From assembly GCA_946481035.1 (NCBI GenBank), contig CAMLNK010000331.1, positions 1 to 5,599 of the forward strand: a DNA stretch of 5,599 nucleotides, read 5' to 3'. This DNA is from an uncultured Dyadobacter sp. Its GTDB lineage: Bacteria; Bacteroidota; Bacteroidia; Cytophagales; Spirosomataceae. Shown here piece after piece: positions 1 to 5,552 of this stretch (position 1 is the first letter of the stretch; every line of letters starts with the position of its first letter). Both the position numbers and the translations under genes were made by a program. The notes below the pieces were generated by a model. That model did no database searches and was not told the origin of the DNA. It saw only the letters and a list, made by a program, of their open reading frames with translations.

Positions 1-1037
1 TCGATGCGGAGGATTTCTTCGTACAGTCCGATGGCGTCGCGCAGGGTCTGTTCCTTTTCAAAACCGATTTTAGACTCGGCCAGTTGCACAAGGTGGTCGG
101 CGCGGGCGGTCAGTTCTTTGGTATTTGCAAAAGGTTCGTCGATCCGGATCGTGTTCTCATCGCCGGCAGGCACTTTTTCTTTGGGTTGAGAAGCCGGGCT
201 GCCGAGTATTTGCAACAACTCCTCCGACCGCTGTACGCGCTTTACATTATCGGGCACGAGGCATTTTTTGATAATCGTCCTGAAAGGCTCCGGCACCTGG
301 CTGATCTTTTCAGAAACCTTCCCTTTCACGATCAGCTTGCTTACTTCCAGGTTCCAGCTTTCCTGGCTCATCGAGCGGGAAGCATCGAATGGCAGATCAC
401 CGACAAACATTTGGTAAGCAATAATCCCGACCGCCCACAAATCCACATTATGCCGGATTTCACGGTTCTGGATCTGCTCCGGTGCAGCATAGGCGATGGA
501 TAATCCGATTGATGAGTTTTCCACCGCGCTTGTATTCGTATCGGCCAGCTTGCTCAACCCGAAATCGGTCAGTTTCGGCACCCAGCGGTCGCCCTGCCGG
601 TCCATGAGCACGTTTTGCGGCTTCATATCGCGGTGAATAATGTGGTGTTTATGCAAATGCCCCACACCTTTCAGAATACCTTCCAGGATCTCACGTTTTT
701 GAGGAACAGATAATGCGTATTTTTTCAAAACATCGGCCAGGTTTCCTTCCTGATAAAAGGTCAGTACCGCAAAATCGTAACGGACGGGCATAAGCTGGAA
801 CCGGTAGCAATTGCCGTAGCGGGCCACATTCTCATGGGAATCGAGTTCGTCGACGATTTGTTTTTCGTAGAGCAAATTGAATTTTTCATGCTTCACCTCA
901 GCCACTTTAACAGCCACAAACCGTTTCTGTACCGAATCGAAGGCCTTGTAAACCGAGCCGAAACCTCCTGCGCCGAGCATTGCCTTCTGGTCCTGGGTAT
1001 CGAACTCGTATCGTTTCAAAAATTCTTCGTAAGTCAT
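1..1037 (-). CDS. Ser/Thr protein kinase, Hanks type (C-terminus outside window)
   Basis: Transfers phosphate from ATP to Ser/Thr of partner proteins, most likely in the cytoplasm. The visible part is 345 codons, open to the left edge with no stop. Motifs in order: Gly-rich loop LGAGGFGSV (21-29), VAVK with catalytic Lys44, probable helix-C Glu58, catalytic loop HRDMKPQN (135-142, Asp137, Asn142), DFG (158-160), APE (185-187) and the helix-F DLWAVG (199-204). It is an RD kinase. The activation loop holds Thr167, Thr169, Ser175 and Ser176, which are candidate autophosphorylation sites. The kinase domain ends near residue 280. A Pro/Lys/Glu linker follows, then helices (about 306-345) ending in a TPR-like AIGLYEEILRI. 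No transmembrane segment is seen up to the edge. The start at 1037 places the Gly loop at the usual distance from the N-terminus and has A at -3, -6, -12 and -13. It lies 53 bases after the PP2C gene, its likely antagonist. Family assignment is secure; substrate is unknown. Confidence 0.96.
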   Translation of the reverse strand, partial: MTYEEFLKRYEFDTQDQKAMLGAGGFGSVYKAFDSVQKRFVAVKVAEVKHEKFNLLYEKQIVDELDSHENVARYGNCYRFQLMPVRYDFAVLTFYQEGNLADVLKKYALSVPQKREILEGILKGVGHLHKHHIIHRDMKPQNVLMDRQGDRWVPKLTDFGLSKLADTNTSAVENSSIGLSIAYAAPEQIQNREIRHNVDLWAVGIIAYQMFVGDLPFDASRSMSQESWNLEVSKLIVKGKVSEKISQVPEPFRTIIKKCLVPDNVKRVQRSEELLQILGSPASQPKEKVPAGDENTIRIDEPFANTKELTARADHLVQLAESKIGFEKEQTLRDAIGLYEEILRI

Positions 1038-1052
1038 GATCGTAGGGATTTG
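1038..1052 (-). promoter_or_regulatory. Kozak-like translation start context of the kinase gene
   Basis: No Shine-Dalgarno sequence precedes the kinase ATG. On the coding strand, A occupies -3, -6, -12, -13 and -14. This fits the A-3/A-6 start context reported for Flavobacterium johnsoniae ribosomes, which largely ignore Shine-Dalgarno pairing. The same pattern precedes the gene starting at 3506. The role is inferred from position only. Confidence 0.4.
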
Positions 1053-1090
1053 AAGTTCTTTTGCCCTTTGTCGGAGGGTCCGGCGGGAGG

Positions 1091-2134
1091 TCACCGCATT
1101 TTCTTATCTTTTTTTGAATGGCCTTTCTGCTTACCCGGTTTGGCGGGCTTCGCAGGTTTCACCGGATGCAATGCGATCACCGAATCTTTGGCAACCACAA
1201 CCTGCACAGGCTTGGGTTTCACGGGCTCCGGCTTGCGATGATGCCAGAAATACCAGCCTGAGGAAAACATCAGCACCGCGAATACGATCCACACGTTCAT
1301 CCCGAAGGACTTGGGTGCAGTTCTCTTCTTCACAGTCTCTTTTTGAACAGGTGTTTCGGAAGGCAGCAACTCCACAGTCAGCATCTCCACCGAAAGTACC
1401 GGCACGAGGTAAGCGGTAAAATTGTCGTTGCTGAACGTCTCGCAAAGCTTCCGCACCTGCTCCATTTTGCCTTCATCCGATGTAGGAGCCGAAAGGATTT
1501 CCAGCAATGCATTTTCATCCACGCTTTCGAGAATGCCGTCCGAGCACAGGAAAAAGTAATCCCCGGCCGCCAGATCGGTAATGTGATGAATATCCGCATG
1601 CGTTTCGGGATCGCCCCCCTGCAGTGCGCGCACGATCACATTCCTGCGCGGGTGTGTGCGGGCTTGTTCCTCTGTGATCACACCTGCTTTGATAAGGTCG
1701 TTCACATAACTATGGTCGCATGTGCACCAGAGCACCTGCCTGTTTCGCACATGGTACACGCGGCTGTCGCCTATGTGCGCCACCGTGGCCCCGCGCTCGT
1801 GCAGGTGCAGGAAGGTGAGCGTGGTGGCCATTCCCTGCGAACCGGGATTAGTGCGCCCGTACCGCTCGATTTCCACCTGGGCAAATGCAATCGCATTATG
1901 GACCGTCGCATCGTCGCTCACGGTAATGCGGTGGCGCTGGTAGTATGCTGAAACAGAACGACAAGCCAGCTCGCTCGCTATTTCACCCTTTTCACTGCCT
2001 CCTACCCCGTCGCATACCATAAACAAGGTATCACCGGCAGTAGCCAGGCCTGGCGGGGGAAAAAGATTATCCTCATTATTGGCCCGTTTGCCCAGTCCAT
2101 GAACGTGAAAGGGCCGATTTATCTGGATTTTCAT
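1091..2134 (-). CDS. PP2C-type Ser/Thr phosphatase with C-terminal membrane anchor and Lys/Pro-rich tail
   Basis: Metal-dependent (PPM/PP2C) phosphatase that removes phosphate from Ser/Thr, the expected opponent of the adjacent kinase. The protein has 347 residues. Motifs: NNEDN (19-23), VCDGVGG (40-46) with metal-binding Asp42, GMATTLT (101-107), HIGDSRVY (120-127), LCSDG (196-200) with metal-binding Asp199, and NDNFT (236-240) with Asp237. The catalytic domain spans about 5-250. A linker follows, then one hydrophobic segment (about 280-297, VWIVFAVLMFSSGWYFW) and a roughly 50-residue tail with Lys-Pro repeats (PVKPKPV, PVKPAKPAKPGK) and a basic end. The catalytic part should be cytoplasmic and the tail periplasmic. 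The ATG at 2134 was chosen because it lies 7 bases after the upstream stop. A TTG at 2164 would add ten residues outside the domain and overlap the previous gene. The tail is not part of the usual bacterial PP2C. Confidence 0.95.
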   Translation of the reverse strand: MKIQINRPFHVHGLGKRANNEDNLFPPPGLATAGDTLFMVCDGVGGSEKGEIASELACRSVSAYYQRHRITVSDDATVHNAIAFAQVEIERYGRTNPGSQGMATTLTFLHLHERGATVAHIGDSRVYHVRNRQVLWCTCDHSYVNDLIKAGVITEEQARTHPRRNVIVRALQGGDPETHADIHHITDLAAGDYFFLCSDGILESVDENALLEILSAPTSDEGKMEQVRKLCETFSNDNFTAYLVPVLSVEMLTVELLPSETPVQKETVKKRTAPKSFGMNVWIVFAVLMFSSGWYFWHHRKPEPVKPKPVQVVVAKDSVIALHPVKPAKPAKPGKQKGHSKKDKKMR

Positions 2135-2141
2135 AAAGTCG

Positions 2142-2717
2142 TCAGAAAAGTACTGTTTTGGCAAAATCAGTATTAACCACCGTTTCGGTAGCGTTGCGGG
2201 CAGTTCCGGCAGCGGCGGCGGTTTTCAATGCCACTTTGGTTTTACCCAATTGCATAATCACCCCGTCGACCAGTTCGACGGTTGTGCCGCGTTTGAGCGG
2301 ATAGGTATCGATGAATGTAGGATTGGTACAATCGGGATGTTCGGACACCCAGTATTTGTACACCCCTTCCCTGCTCTTCACGACCTCTATCACCAAATGC
2401 CGCCGGCTCATGTACCGGTCCTGCGAATGGATCATCACCTCGCAGGGTTTGCTCTCCGAAAACCGGCCCACAATCTGCAAGCCGGGTTTCAAGGGAAGCG
2501 TTTGCGATTCGGTGTATTCATCGTGGACAATCACCCAACCAACTTCGGCGGGCTCGAAAATGAGCGTAGCTTCTTCCGAAGCCGGGCGTTCCGCGGCAGG
2601 CAGGTCAATGCGAATGGGCGACTGGCAGCGGACGCAGGCAATCACCGGGTTATGCAACGACAATGCCTTTTCATTAACCCTCAGCCTCGCCTGGCACGAT
2701 GGACAAACAACGATCAT
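2142..2717 (-). CDS. Zinc ribbon-FHA protein with Thr-rich C-terminal tail
   Basis: Predicted cytoplasmic phospho-threonine reader of 191 residues. The N-terminus is a four-Cys zinc ribbon, C5-P-S-C8 and C28-V-R-C31, resembling the MJ0042-type ribbons found at the start of bacterial signalling proteins. An FHA domain covers about 60-165. It carries the core signatures GR (84-85) and SRRH (104-107), and NPTF (132-135) stands where NGTF is usual, so the phosphate-contacting Arg and Ser and the Asn appear kept. The tail (166-191) is Ala/Thr-rich and ends with TETVV (177-181), NTD and KTVLF. Its threonines could be kinase targets that bind the protein's own FHA domain, as in mycobacterial GarA; this is inference. 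The stop lies 7 bases before the phosphatase start, so translational coupling is plausible. A GGA about 8 bases before ATG 2717 is only a weak ribosome-binding site. Confidence 0.88.
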   Translation of the reverse strand: MIVVCPSCQARLRVNEKALSLHNPVIACVRCQSPIRIDLPAAERPASEEATLIFEPAEVGWVIVHDEYTESQTLPLKPGLQIVGRFSESKPCEVMIHSQDRYMSRRHLVIEVVKSREGVYKYWVSEHPDCTNPTFIDTYPLKRGTTVELVDGVIMQLGKTKVALKTAAAAGTARNATETVVNTDFAKTVLF

Positions 2718-2741
2718 AACAGTTCCGGTTGAATGTGGCTA

Positions 2742-3506
2742 CTACGCGATGTCTTCGGGGTTCACCCACTCGTCCAGCCCGTCGAAATCATTGTCATAAT
2801 CCTCCTGGGTATACACAATGTCGTATTCGTCGGTATCCATGCTCACACTATCCTCTTCGGCCACAACGGTGTCGGTCGGCTCGGTGGTGGTAGTATCGGT
2901 TGCAACCGGTTCGTCGGTTACCTCTTCCACGGCTGGTCCCATCTCGTAGTCGTAGCTGACCATCGAGCCTTCGGCAGGCAGTTCGGAATTGCCGAAGGCA
3001 TTATCCAGCCACATCGCCTGAAAAATCTCCTTCATTTCCTGCGGCAATACGGCATACTCGTTGGGATGGCAGGTGTGGTACAATTCTCCCTTCCATTCAA
3101 AAAGCTGCGCCGGCCCCGCTTTCTCGCGCGACCATGCGAATGCTTCATTGAAACTCATATCATCGGGCGCATTCACAATGCTGAGGTGATCGGGAATGAG
3201 AAGGACATTAGGTTGAGTGGCCGGGACCGAATCCTGTACCGGGTTATTTTCTGCAACTACCGTATCGGCGGGGGCAGTAGTGCTGTCGGATTTCGCTTCC
3301 GCATCGGTGGAAGGCACGCCCGACGGCGTACTTTCGTCCTTCTTGTTATCATCGCCCGCATAGGCGTCGTATGCGATCGCGCCCATGCCCGCAGCAGCGC
3401 CCGCAGCGACGGCGGCGCCTGCTTTGCTTTTGGATTTTTTAGGAGTAACCGGCGCTTCCTGCGACAGCTCGCTGTTTTCTTCGATAATCTGGGTTTGCTC
3501 TGACAT
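2742..3506 (-). CDS. Unknown protein with Ala/Gly-rich segment, SFNEAFAW-type central domain and acidic Thr-rich arms
   Basis: I cannot assign a function to this 254-residue protein. The N-terminus is polar, with a Lys/Ser cluster (PKKSKSK, 22-28). An Ala/Gly-rich hydrophobic stretch follows (29-50), which could be a weak membrane segment or a flexible hinge. Residues 51-100 are acidic and Ser/Thr-rich. The likely folded core is about 101-170. It contains MSFNEAFAW (117-125), a Gly-Pro, FEWKGELYHT (136-145) and a helix rich in Met/Gln. From memory, unverified, this pattern recurs in unnamed Bacteroidota proteins. Residues 190-254 are strongly acidic, with TDTTTTEPTD (203-212) and an Asp/Asn/Trp-rich end. 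DTVVAE occurs twice (81-86, 212-217), each time followed by DSV. Thr in acidic context fits a kinase substrate or FHA ligand, as does its place between two FHA genes; both are inference. The start at 3506 has A at -3 and -6. Confidence 0.85.
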   Translation of the reverse strand: MSEQTQIIEENSELSQEAPVTPKKSKSKAGAAVAAGAAAGMGAIAYDAYAGDDNKKDESTPSGVPSTDAEAKSDSTTAPADTVVAENNPVQDSVPATQPNVLLIPDHLSIVNAPDDMSFNEAFAWSREKAGPAQLFEWKGELYHTCHPNEYAVLPQEMKEIFQAMWLDNAFGNSELPAEGSMVSYDYEMGPAVEEVTDEPVATDTTTTEPTDTVVAEEDSVSMDTDEYDIVYTQEDYDNDFDGLDEWVNPEDIA

Positions 3507-3520
3507 GGTCGTAAGATTTT
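3507..3520 (-). promoter_or_regulatory. Kozak-like translation start context of the unknown-protein gene
   Basis: No Shine-Dalgarno box is present. The coding strand has A at -3, -6, -11 to -14. The stretch from about -25 to -1 resembles the kinase leader, sharing AACTTC, an AAA tract and TACGA in the same order with one-base offsets. It may mark better-translated genes of the operon. Confidence 0.4.
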
Positions 3521-3597
3521 AGAAGTTTTCAGATCAATCATTTGAACCTTTATCGGAGCCCCGTTCAGAAGGTCACCGATTTTTTTGAAAAAAAATT
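3521..3597 (-). promoter_or_regulatory. Intergenic leader with A/T inverted repeat, the longest gap inside the operon
   Basis: Directly after the stop codon of the FHA-zinc ribbon gene lies a perfect A/T inverted repeat with 8-base arms (3579-3586 and 3589-3596) and a 2-base spacer. On the coding strand this is a run of eight T followed by seven A. A-tracts of this kind bend DNA and can serve as UP-like elements or protein sites. No good TTTG/TAnnTTTG promoter of the Bacteroidetes type follows it, and no GC-rich stem precedes the T run, so neither promoter nor intrinsic terminator can be claimed. Confidence 0.3.
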
Positions 3598-4167
3598 CTA
3601 AAACCATCTCGCTTTGCATTTCGGGCACTTTTTGAGGTGCTCGCAGTCGTTCCATGTCAGCCAGTCGTAATCGCGGAGCGGTTGCTGGCAGGCCGGGCAC
3701 ACCCACAGATGGCGCATATCCTCCTTCCATTTCACGCGCCGGTTTTCGAGGCCGTAATGCCGGTTCATCAACAAAATGATCAGTCGGCCGATGTACGGAA
3801 TGGCCAGCATCACGTCGATCTTCTTCTGAATATCGATCATCGCCACACGCTCGTCTTCCAGCTTTTGCCAAACGTGCAGCATTTCCCTGAACTCGAAAAT
3901 GTAGTCGTCGGGCTGCTTGTCGAACCGGAATATCCTGCTGGCTTCGAAAGGCATTTTGCCCAGCAGAATGCTGCTGCGCGGCGTAAATTGAGTTTTCCGG
4001 ATCCGGACGCCGTCCACGAATGTGCCGTTCGACGAGTCGTTGTCTTCCAGAATGCCCGAATGGTCGGGACCGAGGGTTACCAGGGCGTGGTAGCCGCTCA
4101 CACTCGGATGGTCCACCACAATATCATTATCCGGCTTGCGGCCGATGCGTAGTTTCTGCGGACTCAT
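3598..4167 (-). CDS. FHA domain-zinc ribbon protein
   Basis: Predicted phospho-threonine-binding protein of 189 residues. The FHA domain lies at the very N-terminus (about 3-80): IGRKPDND (8-15) with Arg10, S22-V-S24-G-Y-H27, and SSNGTFVDG (45-53) with Asn47. These are the residues that hold phospho-Thr in known FHA domains, so binding should be intact. It starts close to the IGR strand, so the first FHA strands are short. An in-frame TGA nine codons upstream of ATG 4167 rules out a longer start within this reading frame. A helical middle (85-150) includes the hydrophobic stretch VMLAIPYIGRLIILLM (119-134), either a buried helix or membrane-associating. The C-terminus is a zinc ribbon, C157-P-A-C160 and C181-P-K-C184, with extra C175 and H177. 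It mirrors the zinc ribbon-FHA protein two genes downstream. It sits 24 bases after the anti-sigma gene. Partner unknown. Confidence 0.9.
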   Translation of the reverse strand: MSPQKLRIGRKPDNDIVVDHPSVSGYHALVTLGPDHSGILEDNDSSNGTFVDGVRIRKTQFTPRSSILLGKMPFEASRIFRFDKQPDDYIFEFREMLHVWQKLEDERVAMIDIQKKIDVMLAIPYIGRLIILLMNRHYGLENRRVKWKEDMRHLWVCPACQQPLRDYDWLTWNDCEHLKKCPKCKARWF

Positions 4168-4191
4168 GGTAGAGATAGGGCAATAATGTTC

Positions 4192-4899
4192 TCAGGGCTG
4201 GGTCAAAGGCGTGATCTGCTCCGTTTTGCGGATGCGGTAACTATTATTTCCGATATGGAGTCGGTATTGCTGCGTATCCACATCGTACGCGATGCTGATC
4301 TTCTGCTGCTTTTCGGTCAGCTTGTCGGAATATATTTCAAGAATGTCGGTAAAGCGGTAATGCGAGCGGAACTCCCTGCTTCGGATGATCGTAGCGTCGA
4401 TCAGCTGTTTATCCTGCAAAACAGGTTTAAAATCAACGGTTTTCCAGCTCAGCAAAGGCACGCGGAATACCTCGTTGCGTTCATCCACACGGACTTCCTG
4501 GTTACCGGTCGCGTCGTTAGCTGTCTGGTCAATGTTATTCCAAACAGTCCACACACCGATGATCAGGATCGCAACGGACGCTGCAATGGCCGAATAGGAC
4601 CAGTTGCCCCATTGCAGTTTACGCAGAATGCCTTTTTTCTTCCTGGAATGGTCTTCTTCCTGTTCCCGCGAAGCAACCGGGATCACATGCATTTCGTTGT
4701 GAAATGCGGTAAACAACCGCCGGAGATCTTCTTTTTCGGCCTGGCTGCTAATGAGATTTCGTACAGCTTCCTGCGCCTCCACTTCCAGCCGGAAATCGGC
4801 ATCGGCAGCGATTTCGTTTTCAAATGCGATCTTTTCCTCGGGCGTGAGTGCATCGTCGAGGTAGCGATCGATGCGCTCGGTTTGGTCTTCGTTTTCCAT
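4192..4899 (-). CDS. Membrane-bound anti-sigma-like protein
   Basis: Likely inhibitor of the sigma factor encoded just upstream, holding it at the inner membrane until a signal releases it. The protein has 235 residues. The N-terminal cytoplasmic part (about 5-60) reads IDRYLDDALTPEEKIAFENE and then an acidic helix ending EAVRNLI, the pattern of small helical anti-sigma domains in Bacteroidota. There is no Cys anywhere, so it is not the zinc-binding (ZAS) type. A basic patch RKKKG (86-90) precedes one transmembrane segment (about 102-120, YSAIAASVAILIIGVWTVW), which predicts N-in topology. About 115 residues follow in the periplasm, with no catalytic or binding motif I recognise. ATG 4899 lies 5 bases after the sigma stop. 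A GTG at 4962 was rejected because it would lie in the sigma gene and add residues unlike the family. The pair assignment rests on gene order and the N-terminal pattern. Confidence 0.8.
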   Translation of the reverse strand: MENEDQTERIDRYLDDALTPEEKIAFENEIAADADFRLEVEAQEAVRNLISSQAEKEDLRRLFTAFHNEMHVIPVASREQEEDHSRKKKGILRKLQWGNWSYSAIAASVAILIIGVWTVWNNIDQTANDATGNQEVRVDERNEVFRVPLLSWKTVDFKPVLQDKQLIDATIIRSREFRSHYRFTDILEIYSDKLTEKQQKISIAYDVDTQQYRLHIGNNSYRIRKTEQITPLTQP

Positions 4900-4904
4900 G
4901 GGGA

Positions 4905-5474
4905 TCAGCTGTAATGTTGTTTCAGCACATTTTTTCCCAGAAACCGCGCTTTGTCCATACACTTGTTCTTCTGGCTTTTGGCAGAATTGTCATCCGCAAA
5001 ACCCAGTTTCGAAGCGATCTGCGTCATCGTCAGCTTTTCGTAGTAAAAGGCTTTCAGCAGCTGCATACATTTTTCACCGATCTGCATCAGCACTTTTTCA
5101 AGCGCAGGCAGGTATGGCGCGCTGTCCTCCTCCTCCTCGATCACCGCCGTTTCCAGATCATCCTCAAAACCCGTCCGCATCGTTTTCCCTTTCTGCCGCA
5201 GCCGGTCGATCCATTTGTAATAGCAAACCGAATACAAATAGGTGGAGAGCCTGCTGCTCAACTGATCCAGCCGACCGCCCCTGATTTGCAAAACCACCTC
5301 CATCATGCCGTCCTGGTACACATCGCGCGCGTCGTCGTCGCTTCCGCTGTTTTTCAGCACCAGGTGCAGGATTTTGCCAAAGTTATCCTGATAAAAAAGC
5401 CCGAGGGCCTTTTCGTTACCGCTTTTGATAGCCTGGATCAATGGAAAATCCGGTGAACCGATTTCTGTTATCAT
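4905..5474 (-). CDS. ECF-type RNA polymerase sigma factor
   Basis: Directs RNA polymerase to a special promoter set; first gene of the cluster. The protein has 189 residues, a normal ECF length. Sigma region 2 spans about 10-98: an N-terminal helix with GNEKALGLFY, then DARDVYQDGMMEV (48-60, the DA..V.Qd signature of region 2.2) and YLYSVCYYKWIDRLRQKGK (79-97, regions 2.3/2.4). A very acidic linker (DDLETAVIEEEED) follows. Sigma region 4 spans about 122-185, with the helix-turn-helix LTMTQIASKLGFADDNSAKSQKNKC (148-172), where MTQIASKLG is the HTH core. ATG 5474 leaves the usual short N-terminal lead and has no Shine-Dalgarno. The gene is followed after 5 bases by the anti-sigma-like gene. ECF genes often control their own operon, so the phospho-Thr genes downstream may be among its targets; that is inference. 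Confidence 0.93.
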   Translation of the reverse strand: MITEIGSPDFPLIQAIKSGNEKALGLFYQDNFGKILHLVLKNSGSDDDARDVYQDGMMEVVLQIRGGRLDQLSSRLSTYLYSVCYYKWIDRLRQKGKTMRTGFEDDLETAVIEEEEDSAPYLPALEKVLMQIGEKCMQLLKAFYYEKLTMTQIASKLGFADDNSAKSQKNKCMDKARFLGKNVLKQHYS

Positions 5475-5552
5475 GGGTAGGTCGTGAAGAAGAGGGAAAC
5501 GTCACTATTAATTTAAAAATATTTTCCCGCTAATCATCGTAACCTGTTGAAT
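5475..5552 (-). promoter_or_regulatory. Probable operon promoter region
   Basis: This region lies directly ahead of the first gene. An AT-rich tract (5505-5525) includes TATTTTTA on the coding strand (5521 to 5514), about 40 bases before the ATG. That is a plausible distance for a -7 element, but it lacks the final G of TAnnTTTG and has no TTTG about 20 bases further upstream. A GC-containing part (5526-5550) holds no ECF -35/-10 pair that I can defend. The promoter is placed here by position more than by motif. Confidence 0.3.

Noticed and set aside
84..503. Plus-strand open frame of 139 codons at the left end
   Set aside because: Opposite the C-terminal half of the kinase domain; the minus strand carries unbroken kinase motifs.
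1343..1951. Plus-strand open frame of 202 codons inside the PP2C gene
   Set aside because: Lies entirely opposite intact PP2C catalytic motifs; a codon-bias shadow with no recognisable domain or start signal.
2135..2164. Longer PP2C start at TTG 2164
   Set aside because: It would overlap the preceding gene by 23 bases and add ten residues outside the domain, while an ATG with a 7-base gap is available at 2134.
2733..3503. Plus-strand open frame of 256 codons opposite the unknown protein gene
   Set aside because: It mirrors the minus-strand gene almost exactly, with a His/Arg/Gly-rich product lacking any domain. The minus-strand product has repeats conserved through synonymous change and fits the operon.
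3557..3586. Plus-strand terminator-shaped sequence (ATCGG ... CCGAT then T7)
   Set aside because: Only five base pairs with a loop of roughly 20 bases, and no plus-strand gene upstream to terminate; on the minus strand there is no T run after the stem.
4168..4194. In-frame readthrough of the anti-sigma TGA into the FHA gene
   Set aside because: The two genes share a frame separated by one TGA and eight codons, but a fusion would put a cytoplasmic FHA domain after a periplasmic domain, and no recoding signal or selenocysteine element is seen.
4900..4962. Longer anti-sigma start at GTG 4962
   Set aside because: The added 21 residues are coded inside the sigma gene and do not resemble anti-sigma N-termini; ATG 4899 starts directly at the family-like MENEDQTERIDRYL.
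4848..5456. Plus-strand open frame of 202 codons
   Set aside because: Opposite the sigma gene, which has clear region 2 and 4 signatures; the plus-strand product is His/Phe/Arg-rich and unlike any family.
1..5474. Type VI secretion control module
   Set aside because: Kinase, PP2C and FHA proteins resemble the PpkA/PppA/Fha set, but no secretion component is visible in the window and the sigma/anti-sigma pair is not part of that set. Flanking sequence would decide.
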